Assembly (NCBI RefSeq): GCF_020831405.1
Contig: NZ_JAJHPU010000017.1
Coordinates: 204,662 to 268,661 of the forward strand
Direction: 5' to 3'
DNA: 64,000 bases
Origin: Pseudomonas oryzagri
Lineage (GTDB): Bacteria > Pseudomonadota > Gammaproteobacteria > Pseudomonadales > Pseudomonadaceae
A program made the translations under genes and the position numbers. Positions 29,738 through 43,490 of the stretch are shown here, in pieces. The notes beneath the pieces are model-generated. The model saw nothing but the letters and a program-made list of their open reading frames with translations, searched no databases and had not been told where the DNA came from. Position 1 is the first letter of the stretch, and every line of letters starts with the position of its first letter.

Positions 29738-30076
29738 TCAGTGTTTTTCCGACACCTGGTTGATGGTGTAGCGCGGGATCTCCACCACCAGGTCGGTGTC
29801 GCCGACGCGGGCCTGGCAGGACAGCCGCGACTCCGGCTCCAGGCCCCAGGCCTTGTCGAGCATGTCATCCTCCAGCTCGTCGGACGCCTCCAGGCTGGAG
29901 AAGCCCTCGCGGACGACCACATGGCAGGTGGTGCAGGCGCAGGACATCTCGCAGGCGTGCTCGATGTCGATGCCGTTGCGCAGCGCCGCCTCGATGATGG
30001 TTTCGCCGGTCTGCGCCTCGACCACCGCCCCTTCCGGGCAATGTTCGTCGTTGGGCAGGAAGACGATCTGCGGCAT
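29738..30076 (-). CDS. fdx: Isc-type [2Fe-2S] ferredoxin
   Basis: 112 residues, adrenodoxin-like. Cluster ligands are C42, C48, C51 and C87 (C-x5-C-x2-C ... C), in ACEMSCACTTCHVVV and SRLSCQAR. It supplies electrons during cluster assembly on IscU. It directly follows hscA with a 3-nt gap. Confidence 0.97.
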   Translation of the reverse strand: MPQIVFLPNDEHCPEGAVVEAQTGETIIEAALRNGIDIEHACEMSCACTTCHVVVREGFSSLEASDELEDDMLDKAWGLEPESRLSCQARVGDTDLVVEIPRYTINQVSEKH

Positions 30077-30079
30077 GGC

Positions 30080-31939
<1,860 letters not shown>

Positions 31940-31989
31940 GATCTTCGCAGTATCGGGCCCGCCCCCGGCATGCCGGCGGACGGTGCGGG

Positions 31990-32508
31990 TTAATCGTCGA
32001 GGCGCTCTTCCAGCTCGCGCACCTCAAGGGCCAGTTTGTCGAGGAACTGCATACGGCGCATCAAGCGTTCGGCCTGCTCGCGCTCGGCGGGCCGGTCCCA
32101 GCAGGCGGCGAAGCCCTGCTCCAGCTCCGCCTGGGCAGCCTTCAGGCGGCGCTTGAAGACGGCGACGCCGGCCAGATCGGCGCTGTCCTGCAACTCCTCC
32201 AGCTCCTCGCGCAGCATCATCTGCTGGAGGAGAAACTCGGGGTCCTGCACCGTGGCCTCGAGCGGCAGGTGCTCGCCGCGCAGGGCGAGCAGGTACAGGG
32301 CCCGGCGACTGGGACTCTTCAGCGTCTGGTAGGCGTCGTTGAGCTGGGCGGCACGCTCCAGCGCCTGGCGCTGCTCGCGCGGCGCGGCGTCGGCGAAGCG
32401 GTCGGGATGGGTCTCCCGCGCCAGCTCGCGGTAGCGCACGGCGAGCTGGTCGAGGTCGATGGCGAACGCCGGCTGCAGATCGAACAGGGCGAAGTGGCAG
32501 GTACTCAC
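31990..32508 (-). CDS. hscB: HscB, J-domain co-chaperone
   Basis: 172 residues. N-terminal J domain ([35 protein letters not shown]) with the essential HPD, then a C-terminal three-helix bundle that binds IscU. Start is GTG 32508 (reads MSTCHFALF); no suitable ATG is in frame. Eight nt follow the iscA stop. It stimulates HscA ATPase and delivers IscU. Confidence 0.95.
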   Translation of the reverse strand: MSTCHFALFDLQPAFAIDLDQLAVRYRELARETHPDRFADAAPREQRQALERAAQLNDAYQTLKSPSRRALYLLALRGEHLPLEATVQDPEFLLQQMMLREELEELQDSADLAGVAVFKRRLKAAQAELEQGFAACWDRPAEREQAERLMRRMQFLDKLALEVRELEERLDD

Positions 32509-32516
32509 CGCGCGCC

Positions 32517-32840
32517 TCAGACGTTGAAGCTTTCGCCGCAGCCGCACTCGCTGCGCACGTTGGGGTTGTTGAACTTGAAGCCTTCGTTCAACCCCTCGCG
32601 GGTGAAGTCGAGTTCGGTGCCATCCAGGTAGGACAGGCTCTTCGGGTCGATGATCACCTTGACGCCGAAGCTCTCGAATACCAGATCCTCGGGCGCCAGC
32701 TCGTCTACGAACTCCAGCACGTAGGCCAGACCGGAACAACCGGTGGTACGCACCCCGAGGCGAATGCCCTCGCCCTTGCCCCGCCCTTCCAGCGAGCGCC
32801 GCACGTGCTGCGCGGCGGCTTCGGTCATGCTGATGGCCAT
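32517..32840 (-). CDS. iscA: IscA, A-type Fe-S carrier
   Basis: 107 residues, family length. Ligand cysteines C35 ([13 protein letters not shown]), C99 and C101 (SECGCGESF) are intact. It carries [4Fe-4S] clusters or iron to targets. It lies 18 nt after iscU. Confidence 0.97.
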   Translation of the reverse strand: MAISMTEAAAQHVRRSLEGRGKGEGIRLGVRTTGCSGLAYVLEFVDELAPEDLVFESFGVKVIIDPKSLSYLDGTELDFTREGLNEGFKFNNPNVRSECGCGESFNV

Positions 32841-32858
32841 TACCGACTCCTCAGATAC

Positions 32859-33245
32859 TCAGAGCAAACCTTTCTTCTGCTTGTAGTCGCGCACGGCCGC
32901 CTTGATGGCGTCCTCGGCGAGCACCGAGCAGTGGATCTTCACCGGCGGCAGGGCCAGTTCCTCGGCCAGCTCGGTATTCTTGATCGACTCGGCCTCGTCC
33001 AGGGTCTTGCCCTTCATCCACTCGGTGGCCAGGGAGCTGGAGGCGATCGCCGAACCGCAACCGTAGGTCTTGAACTTGGCGTCTTCGATTACGCCGTCGT
33101 CGCTGACCTTGATCTGCAGGCGCATCACGTCGCCGCAGGCCGGGGCGCCGACCATGCCGGTGCCGACGTTGGGATCCTCGGCGTCCATCTTGCCGACGTT
33201 GCGCGGATTTTCGTAGTGGTCGATGACCTTGTCGCTGTATGCCAT
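32859..33245 (-). CDS. iscU: IscU, Fe-S cluster scaffold
   Basis: 128 residues. Scaffold ligands C37, D39, C63 and C106 are present (GAPACGDVM, YGCGSAIASSS, VKIHCSVLAEDAI), and so is the HscA-binding LPPVK. It follows iscS by 30 nt. Confidence 0.98.
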   Translation of the reverse strand: MAYSDKVIDHYENPRNVGKMDAEDPNVGTGMVGAPACGDVMRLQIKVSDDGVIEDAKFKTYGCGSAIASSSLATEWMKGKTLDEAESIKNTELAEELALPPVKIHCSVLAEDAIKAAVRDYKQKKGLL

Positions 33246-33275
33246 GGCGGTATTCCTCGCTGAATCGATACGGCG

Positions 33276-34490
33276 TCAGTGCGCCTGCCACTCGACCTTG
33301 GACAGGTCGACGCCTTCTTTGAACATGTCCCACAGCGGCGACAGCTCGCGCAGCTTGGTCACCGCCTCGCGCACCTTGGCGGCGGCGTAGTCGACCTCTT
33401 CCACGCTGGTGAAGCGCCCGAAGGTGAAGCGGATCGAACTGTGCGCCAGCTCGTCGTTGCGGCCCAGGGCGCGCAGCACGTAGGACGGCTCCAGGGAGGC
33501 CGAGGTGCAGGCCGAGCCGGAGGACACGGCGAGGTCCTTGAGCGCCATGATCAGCGACTCGCCCTCGACGTAGTTGAAACTGAGGTTGAGGTTGTGCGGC
33601 ACGCGCGCCGTGGCGCTGCCGTTGAGGTAGACCTCTTCCATGCCTTCCAGGTGGGCCAGGAAGCGATCGGCCAGGGCCTTGATGCGCACGTTCTCGGCGG
33701 CCATCTCTTCCTTGGCGATACGGAAGGCCTCGCCCATGCCGACGATCTGGTGGGTGGCGAGGGTGCCGGAGCGCATGCCACGCTCGTGGCCGCCGCCGTG
33801 CATCTGCGCCTCGAGGCGCACGCGCGGCTTGCGGCGCACGTAGAGGGCGCCGATCCCCTTGGGACCGTAGGTCTTGTGCGCGGAGAAGGACATCAGGTCG
33901 ACCTTCAGCTTCTCCAGGTCGATCTCCACCTTGCCGGTGGACTGGGCGGCGTCGACATGGAACAGGATGCCGCGGGCGCGGGTCAGCTCGCCGATGGCGG
34001 CGATGTCGTTGACGGTGCCGATCTCGTTGTTGACGTGCATGACCGAGACCAGGATGGTGTCGTCGCGCAGCGCCGCCTCGACCATCGCCGGGGTGACGAT
34101 GCCGTCTTCGCCCGGCTCCAGGTAGGTGACCTCGAAGCCTTCGCGCTCGAGCTGGCGGGTGGTGTCCAGCACCGCCTTGTGCTCGATCTTCGAGGTGACG
34201 ATGTGCTTGCCCTTGCCGCCGTAGAAGTGTGCGACACCCTTGATCGCCAGGTTGTCGGACTCGGTGGCGCCGGAGGTCCAGACGATCTCGCGCGGGTCGG
34301 CATTGACCAGCTCGGCCACCTGACGACGAGCGTTTTCCACCGCCTCCTCGGCTTTCCAGCCGAACAGGTGCGAGCGCGAGGCCGGGTTGCCGAAGTTGCC
34401 ATCCATGGTCAGGCACTCGCACATCTTCTGCGCCACGCGCGGATCGGCCGGCGTGCTCGCGGAATAATCCAGGTAGATCGGCAATTTCAT
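33276..34490 (-). CDS. iscS: IscS, cysteine desulfurase
   Basis: 404 residues, same as E. coli. PLP lysine K206 ([12 protein letters not shown]), the conserved H104 region ([11 protein letters not shown]), and the mobile-loop cysteine C328 ([14 protein letters not shown]) that carries persulfide. Start [13 protein letters not shown] at 34490 follows AGGAGA; an upstream in-frame codon adds nine non-conserved residues. It provides sulfur for Fe-S clusters and for tRNA thiolation. Confidence 0.98.
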   Translation of the reverse strand: MKLPIYLDYSASTPADPRVAQKMCECLTMDGNFGNPASRSHLFGWKAEEAVENARRQVAELVNADPREIVWTSGATESDNLAIKGVAHFYGGKGKHIVTSKIEHKAVLDTTRQLEREGFEVTYLEPGEDGIVTPAMVEAALRDDTILVSVMHVNNEIGTVNDIAAIGELTRARGILFHVDAAQSTGKVEIDLEKLKVDLMSFSAHKTYGPKGIGALYVRRKPRVRLEAQMHGGGHERGMRSGTLATHQIVGMGEAFRIAKEEMAAENVRIKALADRFLAHLEGMEEVYLNGSATARVPHNLNLSFNYVEGESLIMALKDLAVSSGSACTSASLEPSYVLRALGRNDELAHSSIRFTFGRFTSVEEVDYAAAKVREAVTKLRELSPLWDMFKEGVDLSKVEWQAH

Positions 34491-34523
34491 CAGGTCTCTC
34501 CTGTCAGGCTGGCGCACGCTGCA

Positions 34524-35021
34524 TCAATCGATGGCGGACGCTTCGATCTTTTCAAGCTGGGGCGACAGCTTGCCATGCGAGTGGCAACGCTGGTCCTGGC
34601 GCTGGGCAACGCTCTGCACTTCCTGGCGCTGGACCAGGTCGGCGAGGCTGATGCCGCTGAGGAATTCGTGGATACGATCGCTTAGGCCGCACCACAGGTG
34701 GTGGGTCAGGCAGACATCGCCCTCGTGGCAGCCGCCGTTGCCCTGGCAACGGGTGGCGTCGACCGACTCGTTGACCGCGTCGATCACCTGGGCCACGTCG
34801 ATGCTGGCCATGTCGCGCGACAGCTGATAGCCGCCGCCGGGGCCGCGCACGCTGCTGACCAGGCTGCCACGACGGAGCTTGGCGAACAGCTGTTCGAGAT
34901 AGGACAGGGAAATGCCCTGCCGCTCGGAGATGTCGGCGAGGGACACCGGCCCGCCCTGCGCGTGCAGCGCAAGGTCGAGCATGGCAGTCACGGCGTAACG
35001 GCCTTTGGTGGTCAGTCGCAT
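34524..35021 (-). CDS. iscR: IscR, Fe-S sensing Rrf2-family repressor
   Basis: 165 residues. Winged helix-turn-helix of Rrf2 type ([20 protein letters not shown]; recognition helix [15 protein letters not shown]). The [2Fe-2S] ligands C92, C98 and C104, plus H107, match the E. coli pattern. Holo-IscR represses the isc operon through type 1 sites; such a site overlaps the promoter just upstream. First gene of the operon, 33 nt before iscS. Confidence 0.97.
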   Translation of the reverse strand: MRLTTKGRYAVTAMLDLALHAQGGPVSLADISERQGISLSYLEQLFAKLRRGSLVSSVRGPGGGYQLSRDMASIDVAQVIDAVNESVDATRCQGNGGCHEGDVCLTHHLWCGLSDRIHEFLSGISLADLVQRQEVQSVAQRQDQRCHSHGKLSPQLEKIEASAID

Positions 35022-35055
35022 GGGCTGGTACCGCGATGGTTCGGAAAGTGCATGG

Positions 35056-35089
35056 AGTATGCAATTTTCCGAGTAAAGCAGTCAACTAA
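35056..35089 (-). promoter_or_regulatory. isc operon promoter with IscR type 1-like operator
   Basis: On the minus strand a -35 TTGACT (35085-35080) and a -10 CATACT (35061-35056) are separated by 18 nt, 35 nt before the iscR start. TAGTTGACTGCTTTACTCGG (35088-35069) lies over the -35 and spacer and closely resembles E. coli type 1 IscR sites. Holo-IscR would block RNA polymerase here. Confidence 0.75.
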
Positions 35090-35093
35090 AAGA

Positions 35094-35110
35094 CCGAGTA
35101 TTTCACTCGG
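35094..35110. promoter_or_regulatory. Palindrome CCGAGT-N5-ACTCGG upstream of the isc promoter
   Basis: A perfect 6-bp inverted repeat with 5-nt spacer, about ten bases upstream of the -35. Its ACTCGG half matches the half-site in the adjacent operator, so it may be a second IscR site (E. coli PiscR also has more than one). Confidence 0.55.
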
Positions 35111-35169
35111 AAAAGACGGGCACGTCGGGAACGCGGGGGATCTTATAGCAGTTCCCCCGCGCGCGCATC

Positions 35170-35979
35170 TCAATCGTGGTGGCGTGGCGCCGCCGGAACA
35201 GCCTCGTCGGTTATCTCGCTGTCCTGCGGCTTGACGCCGGCGAAATCCTCGTTGCGCAGCTCCGGCAGCTTCTTCGCGCAGTAGTCGCTGCCCAGCGCGG
35301 TCAGCGCCGTGCACATGCCCTCCAGGCGATCGTCGACCGCATGCAGGTGATCGAGCAGCTGGCCGATGGCCTGCGCCACCGGGTCCGGCATGTCCTGGCT
35401 GACGCCGTAGGCGTCGAAACCGATCTTCTCGGCCATCGCCTTGCGCCGCGCTTCCTGCTCGTCGTCACCCTTGGTGATGATTCGCCCGGGAATGCCCACC
35501 GCGGTGGCGCCGGCCGGCACCGCCCGGGTGACCACGGCGTTGGAGCCGATCTTGGCGCCGGCACCGACGGTGAACGGGCCGAGGATCTTCGCCCCGGCGC
35601 CGACGATCACGCCGTCCTCCAGGGTTGGATGACGCTTGCCCTTGTTCCAGCTGGTGCCGCCCAGGGTCACGCCGTGGTAGAGGGTGACGTCGTCGCCAAT
35701 CTCGGCGGTCTCGCCGATGACGATGCCCATGCCGTGATCGATGAAGAAGCGCCGGCCGATCCTCGCCCCCGGATGGATCTCGATGCCGGTCAGCCAGCGG
35801 CTGAGGTGCGACACCAGGCGCGCCAGCAGTTTCCAGTCGGCGCACCACAGCCAGTGCGCGACCCGGTGCAGCCACATCGCGTGCAGGCCGGGGTAGCAGA
35901 TCAGCACCTCCAGGGTATTGCGCGCCGCCGGATCGCGATGGAATACGCTCTGCACGTCTTCTCGCATGCGCTCGAACAT
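35170..35979 (-). CDS. cysE: CysE, serine O-acetyltransferase
   Basis: 269 residues. Left-handed beta-helix hexapeptide repeats, with [28 protein letters not shown], the active-site DH pair and [19 protein letters not shown]. It acetylates serine for cysteine synthesis, the sulfur source for IscS just downstream. ATG 35979 overlaps the trmJ stop as TGATG; a TTG one codon upstream is less likely. The C-terminal tail after about 175 is longer than in epsilon-type enzymes. Confidence 0.96.
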   Translation of the reverse strand: MFERMREDVQSVFHRDPAARNTLEVLICYPGLHAMWLHRVAHWLWCADWKLLARLVSHLSRWLTGIEIHPGARIGRRFFIDHGMGIVIGETAEIGDDVTLYHGVTLGGTSWNKGKRHPTLEDGVIVGAGAKILGPFTVGAGAKIGSNAVVTRAVPAGATAVGIPGRIITKGDDEQEARRKAMAEKIGFDAYGVSQDMPDPVAQAIGQLLDHLHAVDDRLEGMCTALTALGSDYCAKKLPELRNEDFAGVKPQDSEITDEAVPAAPRHHD

Positions 35980-36752
35980 CAATCATGTCTCCGCTTGTGC
36001 AGCTCGCCACGGGCTGCCTTCTGAGTTTCTGTGAGGATACCGCGCAGGATGTTCATTTCCAGCTTGCTGACCCCGGAGCGCCCGTACAGGCGGCGCAGAC
36101 GGGCCATCAGGTGGCGCGGTTTTTCCGGATCGAGAAAGTCGATCTCCACCAGGGTCTGCTCGAGGTGCGCGTAGAAGCGCTCCAGTTCGTCGGCGGTGAC
36201 CGGCACCGCGTCGAGCATGGCGGTGGTTTCCAGCTTTTCCACCTTGGTCGGCTGGCCCTGCAGCGCCAGCCAGGCCATGCGCACCTCGTAGGCCAGCACC
36301 TGCACGGCGGTGGCCAGATTCAGCGAGCTGAACTCGGGGTTGGACGGGATGTGCACGTGGAACTGACAGCGCTGCAGCTCCTCGTTGGTCAGCCCGGCGT
36401 ACTCGCGGCCGAACACCAGGGCCACCTCGCCGCCCAGCTTGACATGCTCGAGGCTGTGCTGGGCGCACTCGCGCGGGTCGAGCAGCGGCCAGGGAATGCG
36501 CCGGTCGCGCGCGCTGGTGCCAAGCACCAGGTTGCAGCCGGCCAGCGCCTCCTCCAGGCTGTCGACCACCACCGCCGCCTCGAGAATGTCGGTGGCGCCG
36601 GAGGCCCGCGCGTTGGCTTCGCCGCTGGGAAACTCCTCCGGCTGCACCAGCACCAGGCGCGACAGCCCCATGTTCTTCATCGCCCGCGCCGTACCGCCGA
36701 TATTGCCCGGATGGCTGGTGTTGACCAGCACCACGCGAATCCTGTCGAGCAC
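35979..36752 (-). CDS. trmJ: TrmJ, tRNA Cm32/Um32 2'-O-methyltransferase
   Basis: 257 residues. SpoU/SPOUT fold: [25 protein letters not shown], then [32 protein letters not shown] and the knot motif [22 protein letters not shown]. The start is GTG (36752). It methylates ribose at position 32 of certain tRNAs. It is divergent from suhB across about 130 nt. Confidence 0.96.
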   Translation of the reverse strand: MLDRIRVVLVNTSHPGNIGGTARAMKNMGLSRLVLVQPEEFPSGEANARASGATDILEAAVVVDSLEEALAGCNLVLGTSARDRRIPWPLLDPRECAQHSLEHVKLGGEVALVFGREYAGLTNEELQRCQFHVHIPSNPEFSSLNLATAVQVLAYEVRMAWLALQGQPTKVEKLETTAMLDAVPVTADELERFYAHLEQTLVEIDFLDPEKPRHLMARLRRLYGRSGVSKLEMNILRGILTETQKAARGELHKRRHD

Positions 36753-36820
36753 GTTCGCTCTCCCACCCCTGAAAAAGGAGACGAATCTTACCCAAGCCCC
36801 GCCGCCGGCGCCACGCGCCC

Positions 36821-36848
36821 TTCATGCCCCCCGCTTTTCTGTTAGAAT
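36821..36848 (+). promoter_or_regulatory. Putative suhB promoter
   Basis: TTCATG (36821) and TAGAAT (36843-36848) are 16 nt apart, 35 nt before the suhB ATG. The -10 is good, the -35 weak. Confidence 0.5.
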
Positions 36849-36883
36849 GTTCGGCTTTCTTTAACAGCCCAGGTGAACCTTCC

Positions 36884-37699
36884 ATGCAGCCCATGCTGAA
36901 TATCGCGCTGCGCGCGGCCCGCAGTGCCGGCGAACTCATCTTCCGCTCGGTCGAACGCCTGGATGTGCTCTCGGTCAACGAGAAAGATGCCAAGGACTAC
37001 GTGACCGAGGTCGACCGCGCCGCCGAGCAGACCATCATCAGCGTGTTGCGCAAGGCCTATCCCAACCACGGCATCCTCGCCGAGGAAAGCGGCCTGCAGC
37101 CGGGCAGCGGCGAAGGCGCCGACTACCTGTGGGTCATCGACCCGCTGGACGGCACCACCAACTTCATCCACGGCCTGCCGCACTTCGCCGTCAGCATCGC
37201 CTGCAAATACCGCGGCCGCGTCGAACACGCCGTGGTCCTCGATCCGATCCGCCAGGAAGAGTTCACCGCCAGCCGCGGCCGCGGCGCCGCCGTCAACGGC
37301 AAGCGCATCCGCGTCAGCAACCGCAAGGGCCTGGAAGGCGCCCTGCTCGGCACCGGCTTCCCGTTCCGCGACAGCCAGCTCGACCACCTGGACAGCTATC
37401 TGGGCATGTTCCGCAGCCTGGTCGGCCAGACCGCCGGCATCCGCCGCGCCGGCGCCGCCAGCCTGGACCTCGCCTACGTCGCCGCCGGGCGCTTCGACGC
37501 CTACTGGGAGTTCGGCCTATCCGAGTGGGACATGGCGGCGGGCGCGCTGCTGGTGCAGGAAGCCGGCGGTCTGGTCAGCGACTTCACCGGCGGCCACGAG
37601 TTCCTCGAGAAGGGCCACGTCGTCGCCGGCAACACCAAGTGCTTCAAGGCGGTGCTGACCGCCATCCAGCCGCATCTGCCGCCGGCGCTCAAGCGCTGA
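36884..37699 (+). CDS. suhB: SuhB, inositol-1-monophosphatase family
   Basis: 271 residues. Metal-site motifs EES (about 67), WVIDPLDGTTNFIHG and the C-terminal WDMAAGALLVQEAGG of the lithium-sensitive phosphatase family. SuhB acts as inositol monophosphatase in vitro and in E. coli is part of the rRNA antitermination complex; in P. aeruginosa it affects virulence gene expression. Start MQPMLNIALRAARSAGELI is preceded by CAGGTGAA. Followed at once by a strong terminator. Confidence 0.95.
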   Translation: MQPMLNIALRAARSAGELIFRSVERLDVLSVNEKDAKDYVTEVDRAAEQTIISVLRKAYPNHGILAEESGLQPGSGEGADYLWVIDPLDGTTNFIHGLPHFAVSIACKYRGRVEHAVVLDPIRQEEFTASRGRGAAVNGKRIRVSNRKGLEGALLGTGFPFRDSQLDHLDSYLGMFRSLVGQTAGIRRAGAASLDLAYVAAGRFDAYWEFGLSEWDMAAGALLVQEAGGLVSDFTGGHEFLEKGHVVAGNTKCFKAVLTAIQPHLPPALKR

Positions 37700-37716
37700 T
37701 TCCGGCAGTCGCCCCG

Positions 37717-37745
37717 AAAACCCGGCCGTTGCGCCGGGTTTTTTA
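37717..37745 (+). terminator. Rho-independent terminator of suhB
   Basis: AAAACCCGGC and GCCGGGTTTT pair around a 6-nt loop, followed by more T, 18 nt after the suhB stop. Confidence 0.92.
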
Positions 37746-37767
37746 TTGCCCGCCAGAAGCGGGGCAT

Positions 37768-37796
37768 GAAAAAAGCGCCCGCAGGCGCTTTCTTCA
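37768..37796 (-). terminator. Rho-independent terminator of yajC-secD-secF
   Basis: On the minus strand GAAAGCGCC-TGCG-GGCGCTTTTTT forms an 8-bp stem with T-run, shortly after the secF stop. It faces the suhB terminator. Confidence 0.9.
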
Positions 37797-37811
37797 TTGG
37801 CGAGCGATACG

Positions 37812-38726
37812 TTACGGACGTCCGTCCGCCGCATCCTCGACCACCGGCGGGATCAGGTCCTCGGTGGTCAGGCTCAGCCAGATCAGCACCACGTTGGCGA
37901 TGTAGATCGACGAGTAGGTACCGGCCAGCACGCCGACGAACAGCGCGATGGAGAAGCCCCACAGGTTGTCGCCGGCGAACAGCAGCAGGGCGGCGATCGC
38001 CAGCAGGGTGGAGAGCGAGGTGACCATCGTGCGCAGCAGGGTCTGGGTGGTCGAGATGTTGATGTTCTCGATCAGACTGGCCTTGCGCAGCACACGGAAG
38101 TTCTCGCGCACCCGGTCGAACACCACGATGGTGTCGTTCAGCGAGTAACCGATGATGGCCAGCACCGCCGCCAGCACCGTCAGGTCGAAGGTGATCTGGA
38201 AGAACGACAGGATGCCCATGGTCACCACCACGTCGTGCACCAGGGAGAGAATCGCGCCGACGGCGAACTTCCACTGGAAGCGGAAACCGACGTAGACCAG
38301 GATGCCGCCCAGAGCCAGCAGCATGCCCAGGCCACCCTGGTCGCGCAGCTCCTCGCCCACCGCCGGGCCGACGTACTCGACCTTCTTCACCTTCAGCGGG
38401 TTGCCGCCGTTGGCCGCCTGCAACGCCGCGGCCACCTTGTTGCCCAGCTGCGGATCGTCGCCCTGCAGGCGCACCACCACGTCGGTGGTGGCGCCGAAGC
38501 TCTGCACCACCGCGTCGCCGTAGCCGGCCGCGGCCAGTTGCTCGCGCACCTGACCGAGGTCGGCCGGACGCTCGTAGCTCAGCTCGATCTGGCTGCCGCC
38601 GGTGAAGTCCAGACCGAAGTTCAAGCCCTTGGTGAACCAGCTGCCGAGGGCGATCAGGGTCAGGATCATGGTCAGGGCGAACGCGACATTGCGCACGCCC
38701 ATGAAGTTGATAGTTCCAAGTTTCAT
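37812..38726 (-). CDS. secF: SecF, protein translocase subunit
   Basis: 304 residues with six transmembrane helices and one periplasmic domain after the first. Begins NFMGVRNVAFALTMILTLI, has GLNFGLDFTGGSQIEL, and the RND-type IGYSLNDTIVVFDRVREN in helix 4. With SecD it uses proton flow to pull secreted proteins from SecYEG. It lies 13 nt after secD. Confidence 0.97.
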   Translation of the reverse strand: MKLGTINFMGVRNVAFALTMILTLIALGSWFTKGLNFGLDFTGGSQIELSYERPADLGQVREQLAAAGYGDAVVQSFGATTDVVVRLQGDDPQLGNKVAAALQAANGGNPLKVKKVEYVGPAVGEELRDQGGLGMLLALGGILVYVGFRFQWKFAVGAILSLVHDVVVTMGILSFFQITFDLTVLAAVLAIIGYSLNDTIVVFDRVRENFRVLRKASLIENINISTTQTLLRTMVTSLSTLLAIAALLLFAGDNLWGFSIALFVGVLAGTYSSIYIANVVLIWLSLTTEDLIPPVVEDAADGRP

Positions 38727-38739
38727 GACTGGCTGCCCC

Positions 38740-40602
38740 TTAGATCCACAGCTTCTTGAAGTCGCGCCCGCCGAAGATCAGGTTGACCATCGCACGGGTC
38801 ACCATGATGGCGGTGAACATCGAGGTGACGATACCCAGCGACATGGTCACGGCGAAGCCCTTGATCGGGCCGCTGCCCATGGCGAACAGGATGCCGCCGA
38901 CCAGCAGGGTGGTCAGGTTGGAGTCGAGGATCGCCGTGTAGGCACGGTCGAAGCCCTCGTGGATGGCGCGCTGCACCGACATGCCGTTGGCGATTTCCTC
39001 ACGGATACGCGAGTAGATCAGCACGTTGGCGTCCACCGCCATACCCATGGTCAGCACGATACCGGCAATACCCGGCAGGGTCAGGGTCGCGCCCAGCGCC
39101 GACATCAGCGCCAGCAGCAGCACCATGTTGAAGGCCAGGGCGACGGTCGCCAGGATGCCGAAGAAGCGATAGATGCCGATGATCAGCAGCGACACGAAGA
39201 CCATGCCCCAGATCGAGGCATCGATACCCTTGGCAATGTTGTCGGCACCCAGGCTCGGGCCGATGGTGCGTTCCTCGGCGAAGTACATCGGCGCTGCCAG
39301 ACCGCCGGCGCGCAGCAGCAGGGCCAGCTCGGAAGACTCGCCGGGGCCGTCCAGGCCGGTGATGCGGAAGCTGTTGCCGAGCGGCGACTGGATGGTCGCC
39401 AGGCTGATGATCTGCTTCTCCTCCTTGAACGCGGAGACCGGCACTTCCTTCTCCACGCCGTCGACCATCTGCTTGACGTAGCGGGTCACCGGCTTCTGCT
39501 CGATGAACACCACCGCCATGCTGCGGCCGACGTTGCTGCGGGTGGCGCGGTTCATCAGCTCGCCGCCGTGGCCATCGAGGCGGATGTTGACCTGCGGGCG
39601 GCCGTTCTCGTCGAAGCTGGCCTGGGCGTCGGTGACCTGGTCGCCGGTGATGATCACGCCGCGCTCCAGGTCGACCGGCGGGCGGCCTTCCTGACGGAAG
39701 CCGAAGCTCTCGGAGCTGGCGCGCGAGGCGCTGGCGTCGGCGGCCAGGCGGAACTCGAGGTTGGCGGTCTTGCCGAGGATCCGCTTGGCCTCGGCGGTGT
39801 CCTGCACGCCGGGCAGCTCGACCACGATGCGGTTGGCGCCCTGGCGCTGCACCAGCGGTTCGGCCACGCCCAGCTCGTTGACGCGGTTGCGTACGGTGGT
39901 GAGGTTCTGCTTGATCGAGTACTCGCGGATTTCCGCCAGCTTGGCCTGCGTCAGGGAGAGACGCAGCACCTGCAGATCGTTGCGCTCGCTACGCTGCAGG
40001 TCGAATTCGGTGTAGGTCTTGCGGATCAGCGCTTCGCTTTCGCTCAGGGTTGCCTCGTCGGTGAAGCCGAGCTGGATGGCGCCGTCCTGCACCGGCAGCG
40101 AGCGGTAGCGCACGCGCTCCTTGCGCAGCAGGCTCTTCACTTCGCCTTCGTAGACGTTCAGGCGCGCCACGAGCGCCTTGTCCATGTCCACTTCGAGCAG
40201 GAAATGCACGCCGCCGGACAGGTCAAGACCGAGCTTCATCGGACTGGCGCCCAGCTTGCGCAGCCAATCGGGGGTGGTCGGCGCCAGGTTGAGGGCCACC
40301 ACGTAGTCGTCGCCGAGGGCGCGGCGCACCGCTTCCTGCGCCGGCAACTGGTCTTCCTGACGGGTCAGACGCAGCAGCGCGCCCTTGTCGGTCAGATTGG
40401 CGGCCTTGAGCGCGATGCCGGCGGTCTTGAGCGCCTGCTCGGCGCGGCCGAGGTCGGCCTGCTCGATCTTCAGCGCGGTGCTGGCACCGGTGAGCTGGAT
40501 GGCCGGATCGTCGGGATACAGGTTGGGCGCGGAATAGATGAAGCCGATCCCGAGTACCACGAGGATCAGCAGATATTTCCACAGGGGATACTTGTTGAGC
40601 AT
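38740..40602 (-). CDS. secD: SecD, protein translocase subunit
   Basis: 620 residues. First transmembrane helix at the start (YLLILVVLGIGFIYSAPNLYPDDPA), a large periplasmic P1 domain with LGLDLSGGVHFLLEVD, then five helices including GIAGIVLTMGMAVDANVLIYSRIREE. Length is close to E. coli SecD (615). Works with SecF and YajC. Confidence 0.97.
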   Translation of the reverse strand: MLNKYPLWKYLLILVVLGIGFIYSAPNLYPDDPAIQLTGASTALKIEQADLGRAEQALKTAGIALKAANLTDKGALLRLTRQEDQLPAQEAVRRALGDDYVVALNLAPTTPDWLRKLGASPMKLGLDLSGGVHFLLEVDMDKALVARLNVYEGEVKSLLRKERVRYRSLPVQDGAIQLGFTDEATLSESEALIRKTYTEFDLQRSERNDLQVLRLSLTQAKLAEIREYSIKQNLTTVRNRVNELGVAEPLVQRQGANRIVVELPGVQDTAEAKRILGKTANLEFRLAADASASRASSESFGFRQEGRPPVDLERGVIITGDQVTDAQASFDENGRPQVNIRLDGHGGELMNRATRSNVGRSMAVVFIEQKPVTRYVKQMVDGVEKEVPVSAFKEEKQIISLATIQSPLGNSFRITGLDGPGESSELALLLRAGGLAAPMYFAEERTIGPSLGADNIAKGIDASIWGMVFVSLLIIGIYRFFGILATVALAFNMVLLLALMSALGATLTLPGIAGIVLTMGMAVDANVLIYSRIREEIANGMSVQRAIHEGFDRAYTAILDSNLTTLLVGGILFAMGSGPIKGFAVTMSLGIVTSMFTAIMVTRAMVNLIFGGRDFKKLWI

Positions 40603-40664
40603 GACACAGCCCGTTCAGAACGCGGGGCGCCTTGCGCGCCCCGTCGATAGGTAGAGATGGAGAC

Positions 40665-41006
40665 TCAGATCGCCTTCAGGGTGCCCTTGGGCAGTGCGGC
40701 GGCGATGGCCATCTTCTGGATCTTCAGCTCGACGGTGTCGGACACCTCGAGCACGACGAAGTCGTCGGCGACCTTGACCACCTTGCCGGCGATGCCACCG
40801 GAGGTCACCACCTCGTCGCCCTTCTGCAGGCCGCCGATCAGGTTCTTGTGTTCCTTGGCACGCTTGGACTGCGGACGCCAGATCATCAGATAGAAGATGA
40901 CCACGAAGCCGGCCAGCATCAGGAACTGCATGTACTCGCCGCCCGGCGGAGCACCGGCCGGAGCGGCCGCATCGGCGGCGTGGGCGACGGAGATCAGAAA
41001 GCTCAT
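40665..41006 (-). CDS. yajC: YajC, SecDF-associated membrane protein
   Basis: 113 residues. One transmembrane helix (about 29-46, MLAGFVVIFYLMIWRPQ) followed by the conserved RPQSKRAKEHKNLIGGLQKGDEVVTSGG. Gene order tgt-yajC-secD-secF is the classic one. A 36-nt gap separates it from tgt. Confidence 0.97.
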   Translation of the reverse strand: MSFLISVAHAADAAAPAGAPPGGEYMQFLMLAGFVVIFYLMIWRPQSKRAKEHKNLIGGLQKGDEVVTSGGIAGKVVKVADDFVVLEVSDTVELKIQKMAIAAALPKGTLKAI

Positions 41007-41042
41007 GTACTACTCCTGTTGCGAGGTCTGGTAAGGATCGAA

Positions 41043-43219
<2,177 letters not shown>

Positions 43220-43299
43220 CGGGGGACTCTCGAAGGGCCGCACAGCTTACCGGAAATGCACTCCAGCCGCCACGCGACGGACCTTCGCCAGGGTCCGGT

Positions 43300-43324
43300 A
43301 AACCCCCTACTTGTCGGGGGTTTT
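43300..43324. terminator. Orphan terminator-like hairpin between queA and ackA
   Basis: AAACCCCC and GGGGGTTT pair around TACTTGTC, followed by a fourth T on the plus strand. It sits between two divergent genes (queA and ackA), where no known transcript needs ending. It may terminate a small RNA, act in the queA leader, or be a relic. Confidence 0.5.
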
Positions 43325-43490
43325 GATTCGACTAAAGAAGAACGGCGGTAGCAAATCCCCCGTGTCAGGATACCGACATCCCTGATTAGTCCATGTTCCA
43401 CAAGAACGCCGGGCACCCCAACCATAAGAAGTTAGCTTTGAGGTGACCGCACGCGCGTGGTCCCCTCGCGACATTTTCAGGAGCCCTCTC

